From assembly GCA_003024785.1 (NCBI GenBank), contig PUQB01000790.1, positions 1 to 64,000 on the forward strand: DNA of 64,000 nt, read 5' to 3'. How positions within the stretch are numbered: the stretch's first letter is position 1; every line of letters begins with the position of its first letter. The stretch comes from Selaginella tamariscina. Its lineage: Eukaryota > Streptophyta > Lycopodiopsida > Selaginellales > Selaginellaceae. This document shows positions 36,000 through 47,983 of this stretch, piece by piece. The notes beneath the pieces are model-generated. The model saw only the letters and a list, made by a program, of their open reading frames with translations. It did not search any database and was not told where the DNA came from. The translations under genes and the position numbers were made by a program.

Positions 36000-37646
36000 A
36001 ATAATGCTGGAATTCTAGCTCTTACGATGCTCCAATTAATATAATTTCAATATTAAAGTACTATTATATTGCTCAATAAAATGATTATATATACATGCTT
36101 TTAACAGAAAGTAATATGTTATAAATCATGTAGATTAACGGAAAAAATTATACTATAAAGTACACCATGTATTGAAAATTACTTGTTTAATTAAACCATT
36201 GTTCAGACTTGCTACTGCCAGTAGTGTATATGTAAACATACATACACACACACACTATATATATATATAAAGAGAGAGAAGGGGGAGTATGCATGCCAAA
36301 TCTACACCTACACTCGCTACACATTTAATAACTCAAATTTTAAATAGAAAGAAGTACTAACATCGACTATACAGCCCCATTATTATATTAATGAACTAAA
36401 ACTAATGTCTCAGTTTTATGTGTTTTTTTGAGTGTGTATATTATTATATATATCTATAGTGTAAATTCCATATACAAAGTCTCTTAATCGCCTGCTATAG
36501 TGATTTTATTTTTTGCTTTGCCTTTCTGACTTCAATCTGAGAGGTTTCGACAGTCAAGTCAACTAGGCCCTCCAGCAACACCATATAGGGTAATAGTTTA
36601 ATATATTGAACATAAGTAACATAGATTTTTTTAGGTGAGGGTTACCACTTTAATAATAGGTAAAAGTTTTTTAAATAGAAATGTTAGTTTTATTTAGAAT
36701 TTGTTATAAATATCTAATGACACCTGTCCAAACCATCATTAAATATTCAAGTGCACTAAATGGGCTTATTTTTTTATACATTTAGGACTTACAACATAGT
36801 TTGGTAGATAACAGCAATCAAACGTCCAAAGTATCTGGCCAAACCATCATTAGATATTCAAGTGCATTGTTTTATATTTAGGACTTATCAATATAGTTCG
36901 GTAAATAACAATAGTCAAACATCCAAAGTAAAGAGGAGTCGTAACAAAAACTATGGCAGGAACGATTCTTTAACCGGTCACCTTGTATCACTACAATTCT
37001 TCTTCTTCACAAGAGATATACTTATTGTGCAGTATAAGTTACAAACATTAAAACATGAGTGGTTACCAAAAAAGCTTAATGCTTTTCAAAAGTGAAAGCA
37101 ATTCTCCCATAAGGACAACTAGATCTATTCTAGTAAGTGCCCAACTCAAAAAACAAGAGCTTATTATTGATGACATTAAAACGTATGTGATATGGATTTA
37201 AAAGTCAATGCCAAAGAATTTTGATAAGGTGATTAGTTACTCAGAACTATATAAGCATGTGATTAACTATTTAAGATTGTTGTTCGAGAGTTAGAAGGGC
37301 ATGTTGTCACACATATAGAATTTAACACCCTTTTTGGCCTAAAACAAGGTGGTGGAAGGAGATTTAAATTACATCAATGAGTGCAGACGACATAAAGCGT
37401 GGAAATGCAAATCCTAGACTTTGTTGGACAAAAAAACAAAAAACTACTAGAAATATGGTTTCCTAATCAAAAAGACCCAACATATTTTATAAATGTTTAA
37501 TCATTTGATATGGTTAAATACTAAGAAAGCATTAATAAAGTCACAATTAACCAAACTGTAGAAAATATATGTTTTCTAAAGTTAAAAGTAATTACAATAT
37601 AATATATTTATTATTCATAATTACAATTAACTTTTAATAATAGTAC

Positions 37647-37805
37647 TGTAAGATCCACATGTACGGCTGCATGTGCATATATTATTATTAGCGTAGTGGA
37701 TTTTGATAGCCGTCGGATTGGATTCAATCTGGACCACTCGTTGTATATAAGTTAGGGTTTTCTGAACTAATGGATATACACATTTCTATATTCCGAGCTC
37801 TCACA
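37647..37805 (+). repeat. 5' LTR of the gypsy element
   Basis: 159 bases, TG...CA ends, with a TATATAAG TATA-like box near 37744. Immediately downstream lies TTGGTGGAGGTGGGGCACC, the place of the primer-binding site; it does not match the common initiator-Met primer (TGGTATCAGAGC). Confidence 0.9.
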
Positions 37806-37939
37806 TTGGTGGAGGTGGGGCACCTCTAATTGTCCCTACGGAGTGCTCGATTTGTGTCTTTTTTCTTTCTTTGTCTTCTTAGGTCTAGCTTTTCCATTGT
37901 CTAATCTATTCTTTCTTGTGGATTTTGTTCTTCTTCGTC

Positions 37940-38886
37940 ATGAATCCACAACAGGCAAATCCCTTGTCTGTGGAGAGTTACTCATGCAGTTGTTGGATGC
38001 CATGCGTGTGCAACTGAACAATCATTCTCAGTTGATGGCAGCATTCACATCCAGGGTACTCCTCCTACTCATGTTGCAAACCCCCGTGTCCGGCCGGATT
38101 TCTTTCGCGGAAATCCTGGAGATGATGTGTACCATTGGTTTGACCACTTCACTGTGGTTGCCACATATCATTCGTGGGACGGTGCTCAGTGTTTGCGCGA
38201 GTTTCCTACTTGTCTTCAAGGGACGGCGTTGCAGTGGTACAATGGTCTGGACGTTGCAACTCGTGGATTGGAATATTCTTCCAGAGATCTTCAAACGTGC
38301 ATTTGGGCATGCGGACGACTGTGATGATGCTTTTCAGCAGTTGCATCGTATTCGTCAGGAGCCATCTGAGTCGGTGATGCAGTTTGGTGTTCGCTTTCGA
38401 AGCCTTTTGCTGCGTGCAGAACCTAACATGTCGGAACGCATCAAGTTAGGTATGTTGTGGCCAGCACTTCGTCAAGACCTTGTGGGGCTTGTGCATGCAC
38501 TAGCTCCAGTGACTCTTGACGATGCTTTGAGGCTGGCACAACGATATGAGTCGTCACCTCTCCCACTTGCCTTCACGTGCTCGTTCCACTCCATGTTGGG
38601 GATGGACCTGCTCCGATGGAGGTTGAGGCTGTTGCCGCTCGTGTACCAGCACAAGGTGGGGCCCGTGGACGAGGACGTGGACGTGCAGTTCGTTGTTGGG
38701 CATGTGATGAGGTTGGACACACGTATCGGCGCTGTCAACGGTTTCCCGATTGGCGTCCCCCATTTCCAGGATGGAGGCCATGGCGTCAACAACGTCCGGT
38801 TGGTGCTGCTGCAGTGGAAGGTTGTGATGCGGTGGATCTTCCGGGAAACGACGAATCGCACGAGTAGAGGAGGGTCCTCGTGCGAA
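37940..38886 (+). pseudogene. gag of the gypsy element, frameshifted
   Basis: Gag packages the element RNA. The likely start is the ATG at 37940 (MNPQQANPL). A capsid-type segment follows, with FPTCLQGTALQWYNGL near 38190-38240 and RIRQEPSESVMQFGVRF near 38347-38400. A CCHC zinc knuckle of the C-x2-C-x4-H-x4-C form lies at about 38694-38735 (CWACDEVGHTYRRC). At least three frame changes separate these parts. Confidence 0.85.
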
Positions 38887-38999
38887 TAAATTAGTGACCC
38901 CTCCATCTTTCTTTCGGGAGTATCATCAAGGGGTTCACTGGCACCAAATTCGGTTTTCACTTTTCAAGCTCGTTTAATCACACGCCACGTCCTGTTTTC

Positions 39000-41900
39000 C
39001 TTTCAGTGTTGGTGGATACAGGTTCGAGTTTGTCCTCTATTTCTCAATCTGTTGCTACACGTTGCAGCCTTCATTTGCGTCGTGCGGTAGAACCAGTCTT
39101 CATTCTGTACGGCAACGGACATACTCATGCTTGTTCGCGGGATGAAGTGGACATTGTTGTTCGTGTGGATGATGTGAGCTGAGCTTCAATCTTTGGTGGT
39201 GCCGAGTCAAGCTTTTCACCTTATTCTTGGTATGGATTGGTTAACTCGCAATCATGCCAAGTGTGACTTTGAAAAGTCTCCCCTTGTTTGACTCTCCCTC
39301 GTCTTTCTTCCATTCCTCTTACTTCTATTCCACTTCGTCCATCTGCTCTTTCCATCACTTTTGTCTCACCCCTTTCCAACCATTTTCCCTTCATGCTCTT
39401 CCTTTTCTTTCTGGATCCATCAGATGATCGTCGTGCTGTAGTTGTTGATCAACTCAAGAAGGAGTATGCTGATCTTTTCAACTTCGACTTGTCATCTGGG
39501 GCCAAGATTGCGACACGCCACCCTATTCCAACTAGAATGCTAGGCCAATCAAGGTACCTGTTCGGCGTCGGATCACCAAAGGAGCTCAAGATCTTACGAG
39601 CGAATGTCAAAGAGATGTTGGAGAAGGGTGTTATCGGAAGTTGGAAGTCCTTGGGCGTGCGAACCTCACCTTGTGACGAAGCCTGATGGGAGCGTTCGAT
39701 TCTGCATTGATTATCGCCCATTAAATGAGGTAACCGTCTCAGATGTGTTCCACTTCCTCATACTGCAGACCTTTTGGATCGACTGGGGCGGAGCCGTTGG
39801 TTCACCAAGTTAGATCTCGCATCTGGTATTGGCAAGTTCCGATGGCTGATGACATTCCCAAGATTGCTTTTCGACACATTTGGCCTGTACGAGTTCCTTG
39901 GTGATGCCTTTCGGTTTGAGCAATGCTCCAGCAACTTTCCACATATGATGGACGAGGTTTTTTGCGACATGCCGGAGGTGACTGCCAATTTCATGATGAT
40001 GTTTTGATCCATTCGGATGGAACGTGGGAGGAGCATATCGGTGATGTATGTAAGGTTTTGGATCGGCTGCGGGAAGTTGGTTTGAACCAAGCCATCTAAG
40101 TGTGTGTTTGGATCAAAGGACACCACTTATCTGGGTTATCGCATTTCACGTGAAGGTTTGCAAGTCGATCCTGACAAACTAGTTGCAGTTTTGAAGTTCC
40201 CTACGCCAAAGTGTGTGAATGATGTGCAACGCTTTCTTGGCAAGGTACAATATCTGGGTCGTTTTGTGGATCATCTTTCAGATCGTACTGCACCGTTGCG
40301 CGCGTGTTGAAATCGTCAATGACTTCTTTTGTTTGGTCTAAGGATTGCAAGCAGGCATTTGCAGATCTCAAAGAGTTGTTGACGACTCCTCCAGTTTTGG
40401 CGTACCCGGATTACACCGTCCTTTCATCTTGCGTGTAGATGCTTCTGACATCGGCCTCGGGGGCGTATTGATGCAGGAGAGTACGAGTGTTCCTGGCCAA
40501 CGACATCCCATTGCGTACATCAGCCGTACATTGCAGCCAGCAGAGGTGAATTACTCCACGACAGAAAAGGAGTGTCTAGCAGCAGTTTGGGGTTTTGAGA
40601 AGCTCCATGCCTACTTGCATGGTTCGCGGACGTTGTTGGAAGGCGATCATGCAGCAGTCACTTCGTTGTTGAAGCGAAGAATTTGATTGGGCGTACTGCT
40701 CGGTGGGCCTTGAAACTTCAAATTTACGACTTTGAAGTTGTTCATCGCCAGGAAGTTCCATGGCTGATGCTGATGCTCTTTCTCGGGCTCCTCTTCCACC
40801 TTCTCTCTCTTTTTGCCCCAGAGGAACCAGTTGTTCCAGCTTCAGTGGACTTTTTGGACGAAGATTCCGTACCATCAGCAGTTGTGTGCTTGACATTCAG
40901 TGTCCGCAGAATGCAGAGTTAGATTTGCCGTCTTTGGATGAGGTTCGGGAAGCTCAAAAGGTTGAGCCGTGGATTCGAAGGCTTCGTGATGGGTTTGAGA
41001 ATCCTGCATCACTTGCTGATGACTTGCCTTTCAGGCATTTACATTCGCAGTATCGCCTTCAGGATGACCTTCTTTATTTTGTGGGGACTGATCCAGATGA
41101 TCCTTTGCGGTTGGTGGTGCCTTCAATCTTCATTCCACGCTTCCTCCATGCTTACCATGACTCTCCTATTCTTGGCGGGCACATGGGACATCGTCGGGTG
41201 ATGGAGAAGCTGCGCAGATCTTTCTATTGGCCGGAGTTGCGAGGAGATGTGATTCGGTATGTGCGTAGTGTGTGTGGTGCCAAGCTCGCAATACTCTGAA
41301 GGACGGTTGGAGTCAATTGCAGTTTCTCGTCCGTTTGAATTGGTGGCATTTGATTTATGGGACCTTTTCCGCGGTCAACTGCTGGCAACGAGTACGTTAT
41401 TATTGCTTCTGATTACCTAACTCGTTGGGTAGAAGTTGGTGCTCTTGCTAGTGCGACTGCTTCTGCTGTTGGTCAGTTTCTCTGAATCGAGTCGTGTTTC
41501 AGCATTCTTGTCCGAAGCGAATTCTCTCGGATAATAGTCCTGCCTTTATGGCTGAGGCATTTCATATTTTGACATCTTGACTAGGGATATGCCACACTTT
41601 CACAAGTGCTTATCGTCCTCAAACAGACGGTTTGGTGGAACGGCTCGTTAGAACCTTCAAGGGATGATCGCGAAGTATGTGAACTTTCAACATTCAGATT
41701 GGGATGATTATCTGCCATCTCTCCGATATGCTTATGTCATTGGAGTTTAAAGTTCCATTGGTACTTCCCCATATAAGCTCTTATATGGTCATGACCCGGT
41801 GTTGCCAACGAAGTTGGGTTTGCCTTCTTGGTTACCGCAAGCTACTGATGCTAGATCGTGGGATCAGTATCTGACGAGCATTCTTCCATTGGTTTGTGCG

Positions 41901-42262
41901 GAGTCAATAGAACACTTGGGTCACGTACAAGTAGACAACAACAACACTACAACTCACATCATCGTCCTCCTGCGGAGTACAAGGTTGATGAACTGGTGTT
42001 AGTTTGTTTTCCCAAGCTTACGGTACGTGGTTTGTTAAGAGTCTCCTTCCTCAGTGGAAAGGACCGTATCGAGTGCTATGGTAAGTAGAGCCACAGGTTT
42101 ATGAGGTTCGGCACGACATTCAACCCGATCCTCCGGAGATTGTACATGTACAATGGTTGAAGCATTTTGTGCAACGGGAACAAGTTGTGCCGCCTACAGA
42201 TCCACCAGTGCCTCCTCTTGATGTTCCTCCAGATCCGGGCCCGTCTATAAGAGAACCCTAAC
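39000..42262 (+). pseudogene. pol of the gypsy element (protease, RT, RNase H, integrase), frameshifted
   Basis: The aspartic protease active site DTGSS is at about 39014-39028. Reverse transcriptase begins with KPDGSVRFCIDYRPLNE near 39677, and its DD catalytic pair lies at about 39990-40005 in a context shifted by one base. RNase H starts with DASDIGLGGVLMQ at about 40438, with the TTEKECLAAVW segment near 40560. The integrase zinc-binding part (GGHMGHRRVMEKLRRSFYWPE) is at 41175-41240 and the catalytic core follows to about 41700, including AYRPQTDGLVERL near 41610. A C-terminal integrase region with PPEIVHVQWLKHFV closes near 42180. Stops and one-base shifts make it non-coding as assembled. 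Confidence 0.9.
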
Positions 42263-42278
42263 CAACTTACACCCTTTC

Positions 42279-42453
42279 GAGAGGAGGGATGATGTAAGAT
42301 CCACATGTACAGTTGCATATGCACTTATTATTATTAGCGTAGTGGATTTTGATAACCGCCGGATTGGATTCAATTTGGACCACTCACTCTTGTATATAAG
42401 TTAGAGTTTCTAAACTAATGGATATACACATTTCTATATTCCGAGCTCTCACA
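42279..42453 (+). repeat. Polypurine tract and 3' LTR of the gypsy element
   Basis: The purine-rich GAGAGGAGGGATGA just precedes the 3' LTR (42293-42453), as needed for plus-strand priming. The LTR differs from the 5' one by scattered substitutions (for example ACAGTTGCATATGC for ACGGCTGCATGTGC). Confidence 0.9.
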
Positions 42454-43839
42454 ATACCAAATTGTTTTCTTAACTATATAAATTTATGAAAGATATGGAA
42501 GATTGATCATATAGGATTTTGTATATATATTATTATTATTCTAAAATTTTAATTAATCTCATATTTAAATATTAGTATTTTAATAACAACATATATATTT
42601 ATATAATGTACCTCTCATGCTCTTTAATAATTTTTATATTAAGCCTATATAATCTTAAATATTATATAATATATTTTAATACCTTTTACTTTTATAATAT
42701 ATTAATTTTTTATCCACGAATGTTATAATTTACTAAAGAGCCAATTACAAAGTAGAATGTTCTAACTAATATTTTGTTTTTAACCATACATTTAAAGAAT
42801 ATTCCTTTTTAAAAGATATATTATTCTAAAGAATAAATTTTTAATATTAAAAAATATTAATTAAATAACTAAAATTATTAATTATTAAGAAAAAAGACTA
42901 AAAACATTATCTTTTTAGTTATAATGTTTTTATATGTTGGATGCATAAGCTCCATGTGTGGAGCCTAGAGAGAAGTAATTTGTAAATTTCATAAAAACAT
43001 CATAGTAATTATCTTTTGGACTCCTATAAGAATTGAATATTCACTATCGATGTAATGTGCAATTATCATAATAATTAGTACCTTCAATAAATAAATTAAC
43101 ACAATAATTATTTTGAATTTCAAATGGTTTTGCACTATTTATAATACTAGGACACTTGCAAAGAGAAGGATTTCAAGCGGAACAAGGAAATATAATCATA
43201 GTAAACAAGATACTAAATATTACTATGACACACTTTAAAATTTATTTTAAAAATTAATATTTATAATACTAAGACACTCAGTGACACTTACAAAGAAGAG
43301 GATTTTGAAAGAAAGAAGTAAATATAATCGTAATAAACAAGATACTAAATATTATTATGACACACTTTAAATTCATTTTAAAAATAGATAAGATATTTAA
43401 ATAATTAACACTTAAACAATATTACTATTTATATGAAAATATCATTATTTAGTTAGTTATTATCATTGATGATAAGATTTCAACTATTGATTTTTGATAG
43501 CATATTCTTTAAATGGACTTCATAATAATTATAATAAATTTTGGAATGCTAATTTCTAATAGCATATTTTATTGGTAAGACTTTACAATGTTTATTTATA
43601 TTATTCCATATATATTGACTTAGTTGTCTTTTAATTGACTTAGATATAATATTGAAAAAACAAATAGCTAATAAATATTACAGAAATTATAAATTAGTGT
43701 CTTTATTATACATAAAAACATCATAGTAATTTGTAAATTTCAACCACACAATTCAATTCCAAATTAGAAACCATATATACCATATTTATAATAATAAGTA
43801 TTACCACAGTATTATATATAATTGTGACAATTCAGATTG

Positions 43840-43871
<32 letters not shown>

Positions 43872-44500
43872 TATGATACTAATGATATGAAGCTAAGAGT
43901 ATTTTTAATAAATAAATCAATTGGGGTTTTTCTTTGTAATTTTTGAATAGATTACTAAAGTATATAGGAGTTATATATATGTTTATATTAATAAAATTCA
44001 TTATATCTCAACCAATTGTGACATTGTCAAATTTATTTGCAAAACATAATCTTAACTCAATTGAACAACTTAATTGAATATTGTATGGTTTTACTATGGT
44101 GTTTATATAGGTTAAGTGTACAGTGTGATATGTAATATATCGTATGAGTCATTATGCTATGTATAACACTTATATATTTTAGTTTTCTAAGTCTTTTATT
44201 ATTTTTATTATTTTAAATGTATAATTCAGATATACACAGCATAATTATTTTATAATAATAATTTACTAAAATAGATAAGCAGAAGAAGTTGGTGCACTTA
44301 TTATTTCAACACGATTGTGTAAGATGTAACTATTTCAACCAATTTGAAAAATTAAACAAATATTCGAGAAGAGAATATTATATTTTTTGGTTAAGAACAT
44401 TGAGGTTAAGTGTATCTAACAAGTCTTAGTTTATAAATACCCGTAATCTTTTACAAAGTAAATAATTTAATTGTTACACTAGTTTATTCTATTACTTAAG

Positions 44501-44839
44501 ATGAATGTTTTGAAAGTATGTTTATTTATTGTTATGTTTCTTATTATCTGTACCGCTGAGGAGAACAGTGTCTGCGATTGTCCTAGCATTATTGGCAGTG
44601 TGCAATCCCCTGCAGGTGTTCGACGAAGTTGTTGTGTTGACCTTGCTGTACAGGGTACTGCGTACTGTAATTGTTCAAGACATACTCCCGAGTATGACGT
44701 TGATTATACCAGAGAACAACTTGTTGCATGCTTATATATTTTATCAACAGGCAACGACGGAAATCAAGATGCTCTTGCTATAATCCGAAAGTTTATTGGT
44801 TTTAACGGGACATATTGTGAGTTTGTCAAGGATAACTAA
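44501..44839 (+). CDS. Secreted eight-cysteine protein, family A copy 3
   Basis: An intronless 112-residue protein with a signal peptide ending near TA19 and a mature chain EENSVCDCPSIIG. Cysteines fall at 25, 27, 44, 45, 56, 58, 77 and 106. Spacing is CxC-x16-CC-x10-CxC-x18-C-x28-C. It carries the variant HTPEYDVDYTREQ, which agrees with the B relics (TPDYDVDY) and may be ancestral. N-glycosylation sequons lie at 57 and 102. The upstream TATA block is the same as in copy 1. The gene is likely secreted; possible roles of such proteins include lipid binding at the surface, signalling or defence, none of which the sequence proves. Confidence 0.8.
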   Translation: MNVLKVCLFIVMFLIICTAEENSVCDCPSIIGSVQSPAGVRRSCCVDLAVQGTAYCNCSRHTPEYDVDYTREQLVACLYILSTGNDGNQDALAIIRKFIGFNGTYCEFVKDN

Positions 44840-47657
44840 AATAATAGCTGGAATTCTAGCTCTTACGATGCTCCAATTAATATAATTTCAATATTAAAGT
44901 ACTATTATATTGCTCAACAAAATGATATATATTACATGCTTTTAACAGAAAGTAATAATGTTATATCATGTAGATTAACGGAAAAAAAATTATACTATAA
45001 AGTACACCATGTATTGAAATTACTTGTTTAATAAACCATTGTTCAGACTTGCTACTGCCAGTAGTGTATATGTAAACATACATACACACACACATATATA
45101 TATATAAAGAGAGAGAGAAGGGGGGAGTATGCATGCCAAATCTACACACCTACACTCGTCTTACCACATTTAATAACTCAAAATTTTAAATAGAAAGAAG
45201 TACTTAACATCGACTATACAGCCCTTAATTATAATTAATGAACTAAAACTCATGTCTCAGTTTTGTGTGTTTTTTGAGTGTGTGTGTGTGTATAATATAT
45301 ATATATATATCTTTAGTGTTAAATTCCATATACAAAAGTCTCTTAATCGCCTGCAGTATATAGTGATTTTATTTTTTGCTTTGCCTTTCTGAATTCAAAT
45401 CTGAGAGGATTTGAACAGTCGGCCATTCCAGTAAGACCACGTAGCGGTAATAGTTTAATATATTGAAGCTAAGTAACATAGATTTTTTTTGGTGAGGGTT
45501 ACCACTCTAATAATAAGTAAGAGTTTTCTAAATAGAAAATATTAATTTCGCCTAGAATTTCTTATAAATACCTAATGACACCTGGTTAGACCATCACTAA
45601 ATATTTAAGTGTACTAAGTGGGCTTGTTTCTTTTATATTTAGGACTTATTAACATAGTTCGGTAAATAATAACAGTTAAACATTTAAAGTAAAGAGGAGT
45701 CGTAATAAAATTTATGACAGGAGCGATTCTTTAATTGGTTATCTTGTGCCACTACAATTCTTCTTCTTCACAAGAGATAATATACTTATTGTGTAATATA
45801 AGTTATAAGTATTAAAACACGAGTGGTTACTCAAAGAAAGCTTAATGCTTTTCAAAAGTGAAGTCAACTCTCCATAAGGATAACTAGATCTTATTCTAGT
45901 GAGTGCCCAACTTAAGAAACAAGAGCTTATTATAATGATATTAAAACGTATGTGATATGGATTTAAAAGTCAATTCCAAAGAATTTTGATAAGGCGATTA
46001 ATTATTTATAATTATATAAGCATGTGATTGATTATTTAGAAATTATTGTTCAAGAGTTAAAAGGGCATGTTGTCACACATACAGAATTATAACACCCTTT
46101 TTAGCCTAAAACAGGTGGTGGAAGGAGATTTAAATCACATCAATGAGTGCAATGACATAAAAGCTGTGGAAATGTAAACATTAGACTTTGTTGTACAAAA
46201 TAACTAAAAATTGCTAAGAAAATATGGTCTCTTAATCAAAAAACTCAATATATTTTATAAATGTTTAATCTATTTGATATGAGTGAATACCAAGAAGCAT
46301 TAATAAGTCACAATCAACAAACCTGTAAAAAAAGTATATTTTAAAGTTAAAGTAATTACAAATATAATATATTTATTATTCATAATTACAATCAACTTTT
46401 TAATATAGTATCAAATTGTTTTCTAACTATATAAATTTATAAAAGATATGGAAGATTGATCATATAGGATTTTGTATATATATTATTATTATGCTAAAAT
46501 TTTAATCAATATTATATTTAAATATTAGTATTTTAATAACAACATATATATTTTATATAATATGGTCTTTAATAATTTTTATATTAAGCATATAATCTTA
46601 ATATATATATTATATAATTTAATACCTTTTACTTTTATAATATATTAATTTTTTATCCATGAATGCTATAATTTACTAAAGAGCCAATTACAAATAGAAT
46701 GTTCTAGCAAATATTTTGTTTTTAATCATACATTTTAAAGAATATTCCTTTTTAAAAGATATATTATTCTAAAGAATAAATTTTTAATATTAAAAATATT
46801 AATTAAATAATTAAAATTATTAATTATTAAAAAAAGACTAAAAACATTATCTTTTTAGTTATAATGTTTTGATATGTTGGATGCATTGTGTGGAGCCTAG
46901 AGAAAGAGGAGTAACCTAAACTAGTGGTTTGACAACATATGTACGTGGAGGACCCCACCACGCTGATAGTGCACGTACTGTTTCTTATATTGGTGATGTA
47001 CCCCATACTCCCGACTATGTTTCTGTATCTTGCTCTTACAAAATATTTAAAAATCATTTTATAGATAAAATTAAAACCATTGAAATTGAAAATAAGCATT
47101 TCACTTGAAAAAACATTACAATGATGTAATAGTTAGTTATATAACATATAATAGTCTTGTATATGTGTAAATAATTATGTATATTATTGATGTACGATGA
47201 CATATCAAATTGTCTAATTATTTAGTTAAGAAACATCTTTTAGCCTGAAATAAATGATATTTACTTATCAATATGCCTAAGTAATGAAAATGTGACATTG
47301 CGTGATTCATCTTCGGCCATTAATTTTGTTCTAATTTTTTTAAAAAATAATTAAACTTAATAACGATTTGAAGTAGAAAAGAACCGTGATTGCAAATAAT
47401 TTCGGTTGCACCAAAATATATTCCCTTGCAATCGAGATGGATTGTTAAACAACTAAATAAATATATAAGTTACATTTTACTATATTAAATAGGCGTGGTG
47501 CCATGTATAATATTTATCTAAACCGTGTATAAAAGATCCAACAGTTCAAGGCCACTCTGTTTTAACAGTTTGGATTGATTAGAAAACAACCAACGGTAAA
47601 AACAAATGCATCTCTTGTATAAATATTAGTACTCTCCCATACCCTATATTAATTGAA

Positions 47658-47983
47658 ACGAAGACATTTATGTTTATTGTTGTGTGGTTTATTATGATAT
47701 ATCTTTGTTATAGTATAGATGATACTTCTATCTATGATTGTCCCCAGTGTTATAGGTGATATATCTTCAGCAAAGGTAGAGAAGCAAAAATGCTATACTG
47801 ATCTAGCTATACATGGTTATACATATTGAAACTATACAAAGCGTACTCCCATTATAATGTTGATTACTTACAAAGTCAGCTATTTGCTTCTCCTAATATT
47901 TTACAGCCCACAGATCTTATTAATCAACACCTTTTCGGCGCTATTTGGTGTGAATGTAACTTACTGTGACTTTGTGAGAAAAT
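47658..47983 (+). pseudogene. Secreted cysteine-rich relic, family B copy 2
   Basis: The start codon equivalent reads ACG and the segment KTFMF follows. Text corresponding to CDCPSVIGDIS and CCIDLAIHG is present, but cysteines are replaced by tyrosine (TATGATTGTCC, TGCTATACTGAT) and small indels break the frame. Unlike copy 1 it keeps the C-terminal part, which ends FGVNVTYCDFVRK, matching FNGTYCEFVKDN of family A. This shows that family B had the full domain. It is a pseudogene. Confidence 0.75.

Larger units (their letters stand above)
37647..42453 (+). mobile_element. Ty3/gypsy LTR retrotransposon, 4.8 kb
   Basis: Two LTRs of about 160 bases bound the element, both beginning TGTAAGATCCACATG and ending CCGAGCTCTCACA. 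Between them the order is gag, protease, reverse transcriptase, RNase H, integrase, which is diagnostic of Ty3/gypsy. The empty site is known from units 1 and 3 (AATAGTACCAAATTG): the 5' side reads AATAGTAC and the 3' side ATACCAAATTG, so the target duplication was about AGTAC with one base since lost. The LTRs differ at several positions, so insertion is not very recent. Many small frameshifts interrupt the genes. Confidence 0.95.
34619..43388. repeat. Tandem unit 2, with retrotransposon insertion and B-gene deletion
   Basis: The same order as unit 1 through the A gene and spacer, but a 4.8-kb gypsy element sits at 37647-42453. The block that holds the B gene is missing: at about 42970 the text GTGTGGAGCCTAGAGAG joins directly to AAGTAATTTGTAAATTTC, skipping what would be about 1.6 kb in unit 1. 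Confidence 0.9.

Noticed and set aside
37843..38889. A 348-codon frame starting MLDLCLFSFF
   Set aside because: Its N-terminal part is the untranslated leader of the gypsy element. Gag more likely starts at 37940 in another frame, and the long frame mixes gag and non-gag phases.
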